Of a DNA stretch of 18,523 nt, positions 1 to 8,841 are shown piece by piece. Source of the stretch: an uncultured Verrucomicrobiales bacterium (GTDB taxonomy: Bacteria > Verrucomicrobiota > Verrucomicrobiia > Verrucomicrobiales > Akkermansiaceae); contig CALFTQ010000046.1 of the NCBI GenBank assembly GCA_937916135.1, positions 1 through 18,523 on the forward strand, in the 5' to 3' direction. The position numbers and the translations under genes are program-made. The notes below the pieces were generated by a model, which saw only the letters and a program-made list of their open reading frames with translations, ran no database searches and was not told where the DNA came from. The first letter of the stretch is position 1; each line of letters opens with the position of its first letter.

Positions 1-2937
1 CAGAATCGGGCGCAGACGCATGCGGGCTGCGGTCACGGCGGCATCCAGCAGGCTCTGGCCGCGCTCCATCTGCAGCACGGCGAACTCCACGATGAGAATG
101 GCGTTCTTGGCCGCCAGACCCACGAGCATCACCAGACCGATCTGGGCGTACATGTTGAGGTCCATGCCCACCATCCACAGGCCGAGGAAGGCGCCGAGCA
201 CGGCGATGGGCACGGTCAGGAAGATGGCCAGAGGCAGGGTCCATTTCTCATACAGAGCGGCCATGATGAGGAAGGCGAACACGGCAGAGAGGGTGAAGAT
301 GGAACCCAGACCCAGGCCGTCCTGCACCTTCTTTTCCTGGAAGCTCATGTCCACATACTCGATGGCAAATTTGGTGGCATCCATGGTGCTGGCGAATACT
401 TCATCGATGGCGGCCATGGCCTGAGCCGTGGAGCATCCCTCTGCCGGGGTCACTGAAATCTTGGCGGCATTATAGTTATTGTTGCGCCACACAAACTCCG
501 TGTCGGCAATATCCTTGATGGTGACCAGGGTGCTCAGCGGCACGGAATCGCCCTTGGCGTTGCTCACGTAGAAGTTGGCAATCTGCTCCGTGTTGGTGCG
601 GCTCACACCGGCCGCCTGCATGTAAACCTGCCACTGCTGGCCGAACTGCGTGTAGTAGTTCACGAAGCTGGAGCCGTTGAAGCACTGCAGCAGCTGGTTG
701 GCTGCGGCGTAGTCCACGCCCTGGGCAAGGCACTTCTCCTTGTCGATGGCGATGCTCTTCTGCGGCACCTGCGGCAGCATCATGTCGGAGGCTTTTGCAA
801 TGTGGGGGTGCGCCGAGAGAGCGGCCTCGAAGCGCTGGGCCTGTTCATACAGCGGCCCCACACCCTGGCCGTCCAGGTCTTCCAGAGCCAGGGCAATATC
901 GCTGCCCACGCCCACACCGGGAATGGCGGGCGGGCTCACCAGGAAGCTCACACCGTCGACGCCGCACATGGCCAGCTTGGCCTGCACGCGCTTCTGCACA
1001 TCGTCTGCCGTGGGGATTTCACCGTTTTCCATGACGGGGCGCTCGGCGTAGGGCTTAAGGCAGGCGAAGAAGGAGAGTGCATTGGTGGTCTGCACACCGA
1101 TGACGAGGTTCATACCGATGATGGACACGGCGAAATCGGTGGTGGGTTCCTCCAGCAGGACTTTTTCCACCGGCTTCACCTGCTCGGTGAGACGCTGCAG
1201 GGACACACCGGGCTTGAGGATGACACCGCCGATGAGGAAGCCCTGGTCTTCTGCCGGCAGGAAACCACCGGGAACCTGCTTGGACACCGGGATGATGCAG
1301 GCCGTGATGCCGGCCAGCAGCGCCATGGACACCGTCAGGTGGCGGCAGAGCCAGCCGCAGGCGGCCGCAAACTTGTCCGAGAACGCGTCGTAGGCGCGGT
1401 TGAAGGCGTTGTAGAACGGAGTGAGCAGGGAGCGGTGCTCCTTCTTGGGCTTCAGCATGAGGGCCGACAGGGCCGGCGAGAGGGTCAGTGCGTTGAATGC
1501 CGAAATGAGCATCGAGACGGCAATGGTCACGGCAAATTGCTGGAACAGCGTGCCGGTGATGCCGGGCAGCAGCGCGGTGGGCAGGAACACGGCGGCCAGC
1601 ACCAAGGCAATGGCCACCACCGGGCCGCTCACTTCCTTCATGGCGGCAAAGGTGGCCTGGCGCGGGGTCATGCCGTTTTCCATGTGTGCTTCCACGGCTT
1701 CCACCACCACGATGGCGTCGTCCACCACCAGACCGATGGCCAGCACCATGCCGAGCAGACAGATGGTATTGAGCGAGAAGCCCAGCATCGGGAAGAAGAT
1801 GAAGGTGGTCACGAGGGATACCGGCACGGCAATGAGCGGAATGAGTGTGGCGCGCCAGCCCTGCAGGAAGATGAATACCACCAGTGCCACCAGCACCATG
1901 GCTTCAAAGAGCGTGTGGGCAATTTCGGAGATGGAGTCGCGCACGGTGGTGGTGGTATCCAGGGCTACGAAACCGCGCATGCCTTCCGGCATCACCTTGG
2001 ATTTTTCATCCAGCAGGGCTTTCACGCGGTCAACCGTTGCAATGGCGTTGGAACCGGCAGCCTGGTAGATGGCGATGGCGGTGCCGGGGCGGCCGTTGAT
2101 TCGGCTGGCCAGCGAGTAGCTCTGGGCGCCAAGCTCAATTTGCGCAATATCTTTCAGATACACCGCCTGGGTGCCCTGCTGTCGCACAATGATGGAGTTG
2201 AACTCATCCACCGAGGTCATGCGGCCCTGGTTGCGGATGGTGTAGGTGAATTCCTGGCCATCGGGCATGGGCTCGGCACCCACGGCACCACCGGGGTTGA
2301 TGGCGTTCTGCGTGCTCACGGCATTGTATACCTCGCCCACAGAGATTCCCTTCTGGGCCATCTTGTCGGTGTCCAGCCAGATACGCACGGCAAAGCGGGC
2401 ACCGAATACCTGCACGTCGCCCACGCCTTCTACGCGTTTGAGCGGGTCCACCAGGTTCAGGAAGGCGTAGCCGGTGAGGCTCACGGGCTCAAAGAAGCCC
2501 TCCGGGGAGTCCAGCGCATAGAGCATGAGGGGCAGGCCGGAGGACTGCTTGATGGTGATACCCATCTGGGACACCATGGCAGGCAGCTGGCTGGTGGCCT
2601 GACTATAGCGCATGTAGGTGTTCTGCTGGTCGGTGTTGGGGTTGGAACCGGCCTCGAAGATAACGTTGATGCTGCATGAGCCGTTGTTGGAAGAGGTGGA
2701 GTTCATGTAGTCCATCTTTTCCACACCGGAGAGCTGCAGCTCGATGGGAGTTGCCACGGATTCTGCCACCTCGGTGGCATTGGCGCCGGGGTAGGCTGCG
2801 CTCATGGCAATGGTCACGGGCGCAATGTCCGGGTACTGGGCAATGGGCAGTGCCATCATGCTGATGAGACCCAGCAGGGTGGTCACTACGGCAATGACAC
2901 CGGCAATGATGGGATGTTTGATGAAAAACGGAGACAT
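1..2937 (-). CDS. RND-family multidrug efflux permease (AcrB/MexB-like), 3' end outside window
   Basis: Inner-membrane proton-driven drug exporter of the HAE-1 RND family; it would work as a trimer with a periplasmic fusion protein and an outer-membrane channel. The 979 visible codons start MSPFFIKHPI, the typical first transmembrane entry. The proton-relay residues are present: an Asp pair at residues 406-407 in GLVVDDAIVVVE (1717-1722) and a Lys at residue 944 in GLAAKNAILIVEFA (106-108), matching AcrB D407/D408/K940. Two large periplasmic loops are seen, including the segment GPVVAIALVLAAVFLP after TM4. The frame is open to base 1, ending in ...RMRLRPIL, so only about the last 60-70 residues are missing. 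It lies 23 bp downstream of the fusion-protein gene and is surely co-transcribed with it. Substrate unknown. Confidence 0.95.
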   Translation of the reverse strand, partial: MSPFFIKHPIIAGVIAVVTTLLGLISMMALPIAQYPDIAPVTIAMSAAYPGANATEVAESVATPIELQLSGVEKMDYMNSTSSNNGSCSINVIFEAGSNPNTDQQNTYMRYSQATSQLPAMVSQMGITIKQSSGLPLMLYALDSPEGFFEPVSLTGYAFLNLVDPLKRVEGVGDVQVFGARFAVRIWLDTDKMAQKGISVGEVYNAVSTQNAINPGGAVGAEPMPDGQEFTYTIRNQGRMTSVDEFNSIIVRQQGTQAVYLKDIAQIELGAQSYSLASRINGRPGTAIAIYQAAGSNAIATVDRVKALLDEKSKVMPEGMRGFVALDTTTTVRDSISEIAHTLFEAMVLVALVVFIFLQGWRATLIPLIAVPVSLVTTFIFFPMLGFSLNTICLLGMVLAIGLVVDDAIVVVEAVEAHMENGMTPRQATFAAMKEVSGPVVAIALVLAAVFLPTALLPGITGTLFQQFAVTIAVSMLISAFNALTLSPALSALMLKPKKEHRSLLTPFYNAFNRAYDAFSDKFAAACGWLCRHLTVSMALLAGITACIIPVSKQVPGGFLPAEDQGFLIGGVILKPGVSLQRLTEQVKPVEKVLLEEPTTDFAVSIIGMNLVIGVQTTNALSFFACLKPYAERPVMENGEIPTADDVQKRVQAKLAMCGVDGVSFLVSPPAIPGVGVGSDIALALEDLDGQGVGPLYEQAQRFEAALSAHPHIAKASDMMLPQVPQKSIAIDKEKCLAQGVDYAAANQLLQCFNGSSFVNYYTQFGQQWQVYMQAAGVSRTNTEQIANFYVSNAKGDSVPLSTLVTIKDIADTEFVWRNNNYNAAKISVTPAEGCSTAQAMAAIDEVFASTMDATKFAIEYVDMSFQEKKVQDGLGLGSIFTLSAVFAFLIMAALYEKWTLPLAIFLTVPIAVLGAFLGLWMVGMDLNMYAQIGLVMLVGLAAKNAILIVEFAVLQMERGQSLLDAAVTAARMRLRPIL

Positions 2938-2960
2938 GGTTGATGATGTTCGGTTAGTTT

Positions 2961-5924
2961 TTACTCATACTGGGGAACCACCTGGACCGGTTCTGCGGTG
3001 ACGGAGGGGGTCACGGTCTTGGTCGGTTCATAGATGAAGGGAACGGGGGTGAGCTTGTTGACGGGGGCCTTTGCTGCCTCATTGGCGGCGAAGACCTGGG
3101 CGGCCATCATGGAGCCTTCCACCACGACCGGCGTTTCTTCCACGCTATCAAAGCCCATGTTCTTGAGGCACATGGCCATGAGTGAGTTGAAGCCCTGGCC
3201 GAAGGCAATGAGGTCGAGCTCATCCTTGGCACCAGCCTCGCGGAGCACGAACTCCCGGAAATCGGCTGCCGCCTTCTTGCGCAGGAGCAAATCACCCCAG
3301 TCGCTCACGCCGGCCTCAGCCAGTGCGCTTTCGGGAATGGGGGCGCCGGCCTGCTTTTCCAGAAGCTCGCGGAAATTGCTCACTCCGGCCTGCTTGAGAA
3401 CCAGATCGCCCCAGCTGGCTACCTTGGCCTCACCCAGAATCAGAGATTCCAGATTGGGCGCCTTCGTCTTGGCCAGTATCATGCCGGCCACCACGGTTCT
3501 GTTCGGTTCCACTACCTGCATGGGCTGCACATATTCCTTACCGGCACCGTTGTCGAGTTTCAGGTTGATGAGGGGGCCCTTGGTAATGGGGAGCATCTGC
3601 GGGGTGTTATCCGGCTTGAGCAGGATAATCAGATCCATGCCTTTGGCGAAGAGCGGTGCGCGTGCCGGCACGAGGCAGGCGTTGGGAATGGGCGACATCT
3701 TGGCCCGGACGGTCACGGCCATGCCGCTTCGGAGCATTGCATTGTCGTTTTCCACATGGCCCACCACATCGAGGGTGCCGGTGCTGGTGCTCAGGGTGTT
3801 GTTTGCTGTGACCACATAGCCCTTCTTGGGATAAACCGCATTATCATCGAGTATGAGCTCGAATTCCTGCTTGGGCGCTTTGTCGGGGTTGGCCTTGCGC
3901 ACGCGGTAGTTGGCAAAGCCCTGCATGGCTCCGCGGCCGCTCATGCCGAAATCCACGCGGATGGGGTCCACCGAGGAAAGGGTGACCAGGGGGGTGGGGT
4001 CGCTGGGACTTACCAGCGCGCCGATGGAGGGCTTGTGAATACCGATGCGCCCGGCGAACGGCGCGGTGACGGTGGTATAGCCCAGGTTGATTTCCGCCTG
4101 GTGCACCGCCGCCTGCATCTGGGCCACGGTGGCATCTGCCTTGCGCACGGCTGCCTCATTGGTGGCCACAAGGGTTTCGCTGTCTGTCACGACCTTGTCG
4201 GAAACGGCTCCCGGGGTAGATTCGCGGAGCTTGATGTAGCGCTCCAGGTTCTGGCGGCTCATGGTGAGCTGGGCTTCCGCCTGCGTGCGTGCGGCCTTGG
4301 CGGCTGTAAGGTTGGCCCGGGCTTCATCCAGTGTGGCCTGGTAGGGCGCCGGGTCGATGGTGAAGAGCACATCTCCCTTCTTCACCAGGGAGCCATCCTT
4401 GAAATGCTTCTTGAGGAGGAAGCCGCTCACCTGGGGGCGGATGTCGGTTTCATCCACACCGCGCAGCGTGCCGAACCAGGTGCCGGTTTCGGCCACATCC
4501 TGCTGGAGCATCTTGCTGATTTTGACCGGGAAGGGCGGCAGGGTGGACGTGGCTGCGGGGGAGGCCTCTGCTTTTGTTTCGGCTTCCGTTTCAGCGGCGG
4601 CCAGGGCAGGGTTGGGCGCGGGTTTGAAGGTGAAAGGCTCGGTCTTGATGGTGGCGGGCTTTTCATCCTTGCCCAGGCGGCTGTTGGCGGATGAGATGTT
4701 CACCGCATAAATGGCGTTTTCCGTGTCGGTTACCACCAGTGCTTCTTCCGGATTCTGGTAGCCCATTTCAGCGAGCTTATCCACCAGCGAGATGGAGCCG
4801 TAGTCGGTCACGGCCACCATCGTCTGGGTGGAATGGTAGCCGTTCTCCTCATTCACCTTCAGGGAGTATTCGCCTTTGATGTGAACCGGCACCATGTGCG
4901 GCTGGTTCTGCTTGTCTACCACCACGATGAAATTGTTGAGCAGCACATTGCGGATGGCGGCCCTGGGCACCAGGTAGGCCTTGGCGGTTTCCAGCGGAAT
5001 CTTCACGCGCACGGGCATGCCGCCGCGCAGCACGTTATCCGGGTTGGGGATGATGCCTTCCACGTTCACCAGGCCGGACGGCGTGAGCACGCTGTCCATG
5101 GCTACCAGTGTGCCCTTGTGGGGGAGTGCCGTGCCATCTTCCATGAGCAGCTGGAACTGCGGGGCTGCCGGGGCATCCGGGCTGTTGGTGCCGATGTTGC
5201 CGTATTTGCTGAAGATGTTGAGGAGATGGTCTCCGTTTACGGAGAAATCCACGCGGATGGGGTCAATGGAGGTGATGTTGGCCAGATTGGTGGACGGATT
5301 CACCAGGTCACCGATGGAGACATTGGCCGTGCCCATGGTGCCATCATACGGCGCACGGATGACCGTGTAGTCCAGGTTAATCTGTGCCTTGTTCACGGCT
5401 GCTTCCTGCTGGCCGATCTGGGCCTCGGCGGCCTGCACCTGGGCCTGCGCGGCCTTCAGGGTCTGCTGGGCATCGGTCAGGTCCTTCTCGGAAACAGAAC
5501 CGGATTTCACCAGCTGGGTGTAGCGCTTTACATCCAGCTCGGCCTTGGCTGCCGTGGCCTGGGCTGAGGTGAGGGAAGCCTGCGCTGCCAGCAGATTGGC
5601 CTTGCTGCGCTCCAGCTCGGCTTCAAAGAGTTTTGAGTCGATGCGGAAGAGAATATCGCCGGCCTTGACCCGCGTGCCTTCCTTGTATTCCTGCGCAATG
5701 AGGAAACCGGTGATGCGGGGGTGGATGTTGGTGTCCTGTTCGCCGCGCAGGTAGCCGAACCACTCACCGTAGTCGGTGACTTCCTGGTGCCGGAGGTTGA
5801 AGACCTTGACAGCGGGCGCTGTGTCTTGCGCCGCGGCCTGGGTGTCGGTGCCGGGCTTGCAGCCTGGCAGAACAGCCAGTGTGCATCCGCCCAGGGCGAT
5901 AGCCAGAATCGTGTTGCGTGTCAT
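2961..5924 (-). CDS. Tandem (double) membrane fusion protein of RND efflux system, lipoprotein
   Basis: Periplasmic adaptor (AcrA/MexA family) linking an RND permease to the outer membrane. At 987 aa it is more than twice the usual 370-400 aa because two full adaptor modules are fused. Module 1 (about residues 35-400) has GEWFGYLRGEQDTNIHPR, a lipoyl half, a coiled-coil hairpin (about 95-185) and YTVIRAPYDGTMG. Module 2 (about 461-815) repeats the plan with GTWFGTLRGVDETDIRPQ, a coiled coil (about 528-615) and YTTVTAPFAGRIG. Both have the SIDPIRVDF/SVDPIRVDF strand. One signal peptide serves both, with a lipobox-like LPGC (Cys22; Pro at -2 is atypical). An Ala/Glu/Pro-rich linker joins them. 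A C-terminal tail (about 815-987) has two copies of an SWGDLVLKQAG-like repeat. It lies between the small tail-anchored gene and the permease, 23 bp from each. Confidence 0.93.
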   Translation of the reverse strand: MTRNTILAIALGGCTLAVLPGCKPGTDTQAAAQDTAPAVKVFNLRHQEVTDYGEWFGYLRGEQDTNIHPRITGFLIAQEYKEGTRVKAGDILFRIDSKLFEAELERSKANLLAAQASLTSAQATAAKAELDVKRYTQLVKSGSVSEKDLTDAQQTLKAAQAQVQAAEAQIGQQEAAVNKAQINLDYTVIRAPYDGTMGTANVSIGDLVNPSTNLANITSIDPIRVDFSVNGDHLLNIFSKYGNIGTNSPDAPAAPQFQLLMEDGTALPHKGTLVAMDSVLTPSGLVNVEGIIPNPDNVLRGGMPVRVKIPLETAKAYLVPRAAIRNVLLNNFIVVVDKQNQPHMVPVHIKGEYSLKVNEENGYHSTQTMVAVTDYGSISLVDKLAEMGYQNPEEALVVTDTENAIYAVNISSANSRLGKDEKPATIKTEPFTFKPAPNPALAAAETEAETKAEASPAATSTLPPFPVKISKMLQQDVAETGTWFGTLRGVDETDIRPQVSGFLLKKHFKDGSLVKKGDVLFTIDPAPYQATLDEARANLTAAKAARTQAEAQLTMSRQNLERYIKLRESTPGAVSDKVVTDSETLVATNEAAVRKADATVAQMQAAVHQAEINLGYTTVTAPFAGRIGIHKPSIGALVSPSDPTPLVTLSSVDPIRVDFGMSGRGAMQGFANYRVRKANPDKAPKQEFELILDDNAVYPKKGYVVTANNTLSTSTGTLDVVGHVENDNAMLRSGMAVTVRAKMSPIPNACLVPARAPLFAKGMDLIILLKPDNTPQMLPITKGPLINLKLDNGAGKEYVQPMQVVEPNRTVVAGMILAKTKAPNLESLILGEAKVASWGDLVLKQAGVSNFRELLEKQAGAPIPESALAEAGVSDWGDLLLRKKAAADFREFVLREAGAKDELDLIAFGQGFNSLMAMCLKNMGFDSVEETPVVVEGSMMAAQVFAANEAAKAPVNKLTPVPFIYEPTKTVTPSVTAEPVQVVPQYE

Positions 5925-5947
5925 ATATTGGGTGGGTTTGAAATGTA

Positions 5948-6370
5948 TCAGGTGCAGGAGCGAATAAGAATCATGATGCCGACCAGGGCAAAGATGACCA
6001 TACCCATGCCGATGTTGCTTTCCTCCGGCTGCTCTTTCTGCGCAGGTTTGCGCACAGCGGGGCGGGGCTGCAGGCGCTCGCGCAGGGTATCAACCTGTGG
6101 CTTCTGGGCCGTGGGCAGGGGTGGAGGAACCGGGTAGGCCCGGGCTGTGTTCTGCGGCTGCAGGGTGGGAGCGGGCGACTCCGGCTGTGAAATGGGCTCA
6201 AATGGCTGCTGATGGGGGGGCAGGGTGGCGTGGTGCTGCTCGGCAAACAGCCGGGCCCGTTCCTCCTGTTCCCGGATCATGGCGTTGAGTTTGTGAACCA
6301 GCTGGGCAGACATGGCTTCCAGTGCCAGCCGCTGCGAATCCGTGCTTGCTTGATTCGGGCACTCGTTCAT
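5948..6370 (-). CDS. Small proline-rich protein with C-terminal membrane anchor, unknown function
   Basis: 140 aa, not recognised as a known family. It begins MNECPNQASTDSQRL, continues with a charged helical stretch (AMIREQEERARLF, possible coiled coil), then a long Pro/Gln-rich linker (about residues 50-115), and ends in one hydrophobic segment GMGMVIFALVGIMILI followed by RSCT, so it is probably tail-anchored in the inner membrane with the bulk in the cytoplasm. The ATG at 6368-6370 is preferred to the upstream in-frame ATG because it sits 4 bp after the stop of the preceding gene, the usual arrangement for translational coupling, whereas the longer form would overlap that gene by 50 bases. 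It precedes the efflux genes in the same operon, so an accessory role is possible but unproven. Confidence 0.7.
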   Translation of the reverse strand: MNECPNQASTDSQRLALEAMSAQLVHKLNAMIREQEERARLFAEQHHATLPPHQQPFEPISQPESPAPTLQPQNTARAYPVPPPLPTAQKPQVDTLRERLQPRPAVRKPAQKEQPEESNIGMGMVIFALVGIMILIRSCT

Positions 6371-6374
6371 CACT

Positions 6375-6944
6375 TCAATTTGCCGGGGTTTCCTGTGTGC
6401 TGCCGGGAATGGTGCCTTCATGTGCACGCATGGCGTTTAATACTGCGCTCACCATTTTCTGGCGGTCGCAGCGTGCTGCCGCTGCCAGCTGCAGGAAATC
6501 CGCCAGGTGGAAACCACCATGAGTGCGCAGAAATTCGCGATCCTTTTCGTCCCCGTACATGATTTCCGGCGCCAGTATACCATAGAGCTTTGCCTCTGCT
6601 TTGCGGATGATTCGCGGCAAGTAGGTTATTTCCTGGAATTCATCGGTTTCCGCAGGCAGGTCTGCGGCTTTTATGGGTTTGGCATTTCCGGAAATGCCTC
6701 GCATGGCGTTCAGGAAATAATTGCGGCGCACAGCTGCTATGAGCAGGGCTGTGCTGGGGCTTGGAGCCCCCTTTTCGGAGTATTCGCGTATGTAACCGTG
6801 CATCTCAGCCGGCTTGTAACCGATGGATTTGAGGAAATCCTGCTCCTCTGGCAGGTAGAAACGCTCTGCAGGGGTTTGCGGATTAAGCAGATAGCGCTCT
6901 GCCGCTTCTCTGAACAGGGTCATAAATCGGTCATTCCACTCCAT
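6375..6944 (-). CDS. DUF5069-like cytoplasmic protein
   Basis: 189 aa soluble protein. The block YLPRIIRKAEAKLYGIL (about residues 115-131), followed by MYGDEKDREFL and HLADFLQLAAAA, resembles what I remember of DUF5069 proteins from Planctomycetes and Verrucomicrobia (an LPRiiaKArakl...G core); the N-terminal WNDRFMTLF and PSPSTALLIAAVRRNYFL also fit. No biochemical role is known to me. Start choice: an in-frame ORF extends far upstream to 7490, but that part is the shadow of the DUF2062 gene. A strong promoter (TTGCAT-17-TATAAT) ends at 6952, putting the transcript start at about the A of ATG 6944 (MEWNDRF), so a leaderless message from 6944 is the best model. The ATG at 6953 overlaps the -10 box. 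It is the first gene of the efflux operon. Confidence 0.7.
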   Translation of the reverse strand: MEWNDRFMTLFREAAERYLLNPQTPAERFYLPEEQDFLKSIGYKPAEMHGYIREYSEKGAPSPSTALLIAAVRRNYFLNAMRGISGNAKPIKAADLPAETDEFQEITYLPRIIRKAEAKLYGILAPEIMYGDEKDREFLRTHGGFHLADFLQLAAAARCDRQKMVSAVLNAMRAHEGTIPGSTQETPAN

Positions 6945-6951
6945 GCGGTGC

Positions 6952-6980
6952 ATTATAGGTTGCCACGCACCCCAATGCAA
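6952..6980 (-). promoter_or_regulatory. Promoter of the DUF5069-like / efflux operon
   Basis: On the minus strand, -35 TTGCAT (6975-6980) and a perfect -10 TATAAT (6952-6957) are separated by 17 bp. The expected start site, about 7 nt downstream, coincides with ATG 6944, implying a leaderless mRNA. It sits 45 bp past the stop of the DUF2062 gene. Confidence 0.75.
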
Positions 6981-7024
6981 GCGGAAAAAGTGCCCGTAAT
7001 TAGCATAACACGAAATAGTTTGAT

Positions 7025-7564
7025 TTACTTGTGCCAGAGCATGCGGATGAGGCAGTATACGGCGCTTCCGAGAGCTGCGCAGCTGACCAGGCACCCCAGC
7101 AGAAGTTCCAGGCATAACACCGGCAGATTGACCTGCCCGAATACGGAAAGAATTGCGGAAAAGCCCTGCGGTGCTGCCTGTGCCGCACTGCGGATAAGTT
7201 CCATATCCACCCCGCTGCTGATTCCCAGTGCGCTGAGGAACCACGCACCGACCCACCACTGCAGCGGCCAGATGAACACCTGATAGCCCGGAAAGGAAAT
7301 CCAGCAGGTGAGCACGGCCATGGGAATGTTGCCGCGGGTCCACACGCTGCTCAGCACGGCAAAAATGGTCTGCAGGGGTACCGGCGCCAGTGCCCATGCC
7401 ACCCCCCACGCAGAGCCGATGGCCACGCTGCGGGGTTCCCAGAGCCAGAGGGCGGGGGTGAAGAGTTTCTCCGGCAGGAGGGTACTCCACAGCCTGCTGG
7501 TGCTGCGCTTTTTGCGGAGGTAGTCATCCACCTTTCGCACCAGCCCGTTGTAGCTGAACTTCAT
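7025..7564 (-). CDS. DUF2062 integral membrane protein
   Basis: 179 aa. The middle (about residues 40-130) carries the DUF2062 signature: a basic/aromatic entry EPRSVAIGSAWGVAWALAPV, a second hydrophobic segment around MAVLTCWISFPGYQVFIWPL, and WWVGAWFL; a final hydrophobic segment (VNLPVLCLELLLGCLVS) follows near the C-terminus. DUF2062 proteins are small inner-membrane proteins whose function is not established; they are often found beside cell-envelope glycosyltransferases, which fits here. Its ATG overlaps the stop of waaA (ATGA, 7561-7564), indicating translational coupling in the rsmD-waaA-DUF2062 operon. Confidence 0.85.
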   Translation of the reverse strand: MKFSYNGLVRKVDDYLRKKRSTSRLWSTLLPEKLFTPALWLWEPRSVAIGSAWGVAWALAPVPLQTIFAVLSSVWTRGNIPMAVLTCWISFPGYQVFIWPLQWWVGAWFLSALGISSGVDMELIRSAAQAAPQGFSAILSVFGQVNLPVLCLELLLGCLVSCAALGSAVYCLIRMLWHK

Positions 7565-8841
7565 GCGCCGTACAGGGTTTCCACAAGCTCCACGCTGCGG
7601 CGCGTGGCTCCGGAGTGCACATGCAGGGCGTTGAAGGCGCGCTCCACCCGGGCTGCCGTGGCCTCGCTGCCGTCCAGCGCGCGGGCGATTTCACCGGGCA
7701 GTTCCGGAGCTTCGCAGCAGACGATGGCCTCGTCTGCCCGCAACAGGGCTACCAGGTCTGCAAAGTTGGTCATATCCGGCCCGGTGATGACCGGTTTGCG
7801 GGCCGCGATGGCCTCCACCGGGTTCTGCCCGCCTCTGGCCAGGAAGCTCTTGCCAATGACCACGGCATCTGCCAGGGCGGTCCAGTCGCGCAGCTCACCG
7901 GTTGTGTCGGCCACATAGCAGGCATTTACCGGAATGTCAGCAGGCAGGTCGCCTGCTGTGCGGAGCAGGGGAGTGAATCCGGCCTGCTGCAGGTCGGCCA
8001 CTACCTGGGCGCGGCGCTCGGCATGGCGCGGCACAATGAGCGGGAAGGCGCCTGCTTCGCGGATGGCCGTGGCGATGAGAGCCTCCTCTCCCGCATGGGT
8101 GCTGGCAGCCAGCACCACCTTGCGATTGCCGCGCAGGCGGTCAAGGATGGTGCGGAAATCCTCGCGCAGGCTCTGGGGCGCATCCCCCATCACATCGAAC
8201 TTGATGCTGCCGGGGGCGGTGATGATATCCGGGTCCACGCCGATGCGGGCGAAACGGCCCTTATCGTTCTCATTCTGGGCGCCCAGGGCGGTGAGCCGCT
8301 CGAAGAGCAGGCGGGTGATGCCGCGCACCTTGGCATAGCGCCCTTCGCTGCGGGGGGAGAGCCGTGCGTTGAGCATCACCATGGGAATACGGCGGCGGTG
8401 GCAGGCCTCTGCGAAGTTCGGCCAGAGTTCCGCTTCGATAAGCACCACGGCCCTGGGCTCAAAGCGCTTCAGGCAGCGCCCGGAAAGACCGGGTACATCA
8501 AGCGGTGAGTAAAGCGGGCGCACGTTCGGCAGCGCAGCATCGCGTGCCACCTGGTGGCCGGTGGCGGTGCTGGTGGCCAGGATGACCGGCTCGCTGTGCG
8601 TCTTGCACCATTCGCGGATGAATTTGAGGGCAATGAATACCTCGCCCACGCTCACGGCGTGCACATAGAGCCCGCCTTTGGGTTCCTCTTTGGCGGGTTT
8701 GCTGTATATGCCGAAGCGTTCGGATAAGCCGGTGCCGAACCCGCCGCGCTTCTTCATTTTGATGAGGTAGCCCGGTATGGAGATAATCAGGAAAACCGGC
8801 AGCAGCAGGTTATAGAGCAGGAGAAAGATGAAGCGTTTCAT
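7561..8841 (-). CDS. waaA: 3-deoxy-D-manno-octulosonic acid (Kdo) transferase
   Basis: 426 aa, the normal WaaA/KdtA length. It transfers Kdo from CMP-Kdo to lipid A precursor at the cytoplasmic face of the inner membrane, an early lipopolysaccharide core step. An N-terminal membrane anchor (FIFLLLYNLLLPVFLIISIP) is followed by the GT-B fold. HAVSVGE (Glu67) corresponds to the family's catalytic base, and ATSTATGHQVA, EAELWPNF, LNARLSPRS, LAASTHAGEE and the CMP-binding GGQNPVEAIA are all recognisable. Start ATG 8841 overlaps the rsmD stop (ATGA). Its presence shows the host makes a Kdo-containing glycolipid and therefore has an outer membrane. Confidence 0.95.
   Translation of the reverse strand: MKRFIFLLLYNLLLPVFLIISIPGYLIKMKKRGGFGTGLSERFGIYSKPAKEEPKGGLYVHAVSVGEVFIALKFIREWCKTHSEPVILATSTATGHQVARDAALPNVRPLYSPLDVPGLSGRCLKRFEPRAVVLIEAELWPNFAEACHRRRIPMVMLNARLSPRSEGRYAKVRGITRLLFERLTALGAQNENDKGRFARIGVDPDIITAPGSIKFDVMGDAPQSLREDFRTILDRLRGNRKVVLAASTHAGEEALIATAIREAGAFPLIVPRHAERRAQVVADLQQAGFTPLLRTAGDLPADIPVNACYVADTTGELRDWTALADAVVIGKSFLARGGQNPVEAIAARKPVITGPDMTNFADLVALLRADEAIVCCEAPELPGEIARALDGSEATAARVERAFNALHVHSGATRRSVELVETLYGA

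Noticed and set aside
802..2679. Long open frame on the plus strand (625 codons), opposite the RND permease
   Set aside because: It is antisense to an unmistakable permease; the translation is His/Gly/Glu-rich low-complexity typical of a shadow frame in GC-rich DNA.
3756..4694. Plus-strand open frame of 312 codons
   Set aside because: Antisense shadow of the fusion-protein gene, with no recognisable domain and biased composition.
6945..7490. Upstream extension of the DUF5069-like gene to 371 aa
   Set aside because: The added part lies mostly over the DUF2062 gene in another frame; a consensus promoter at 6952-6980 sits inside it.
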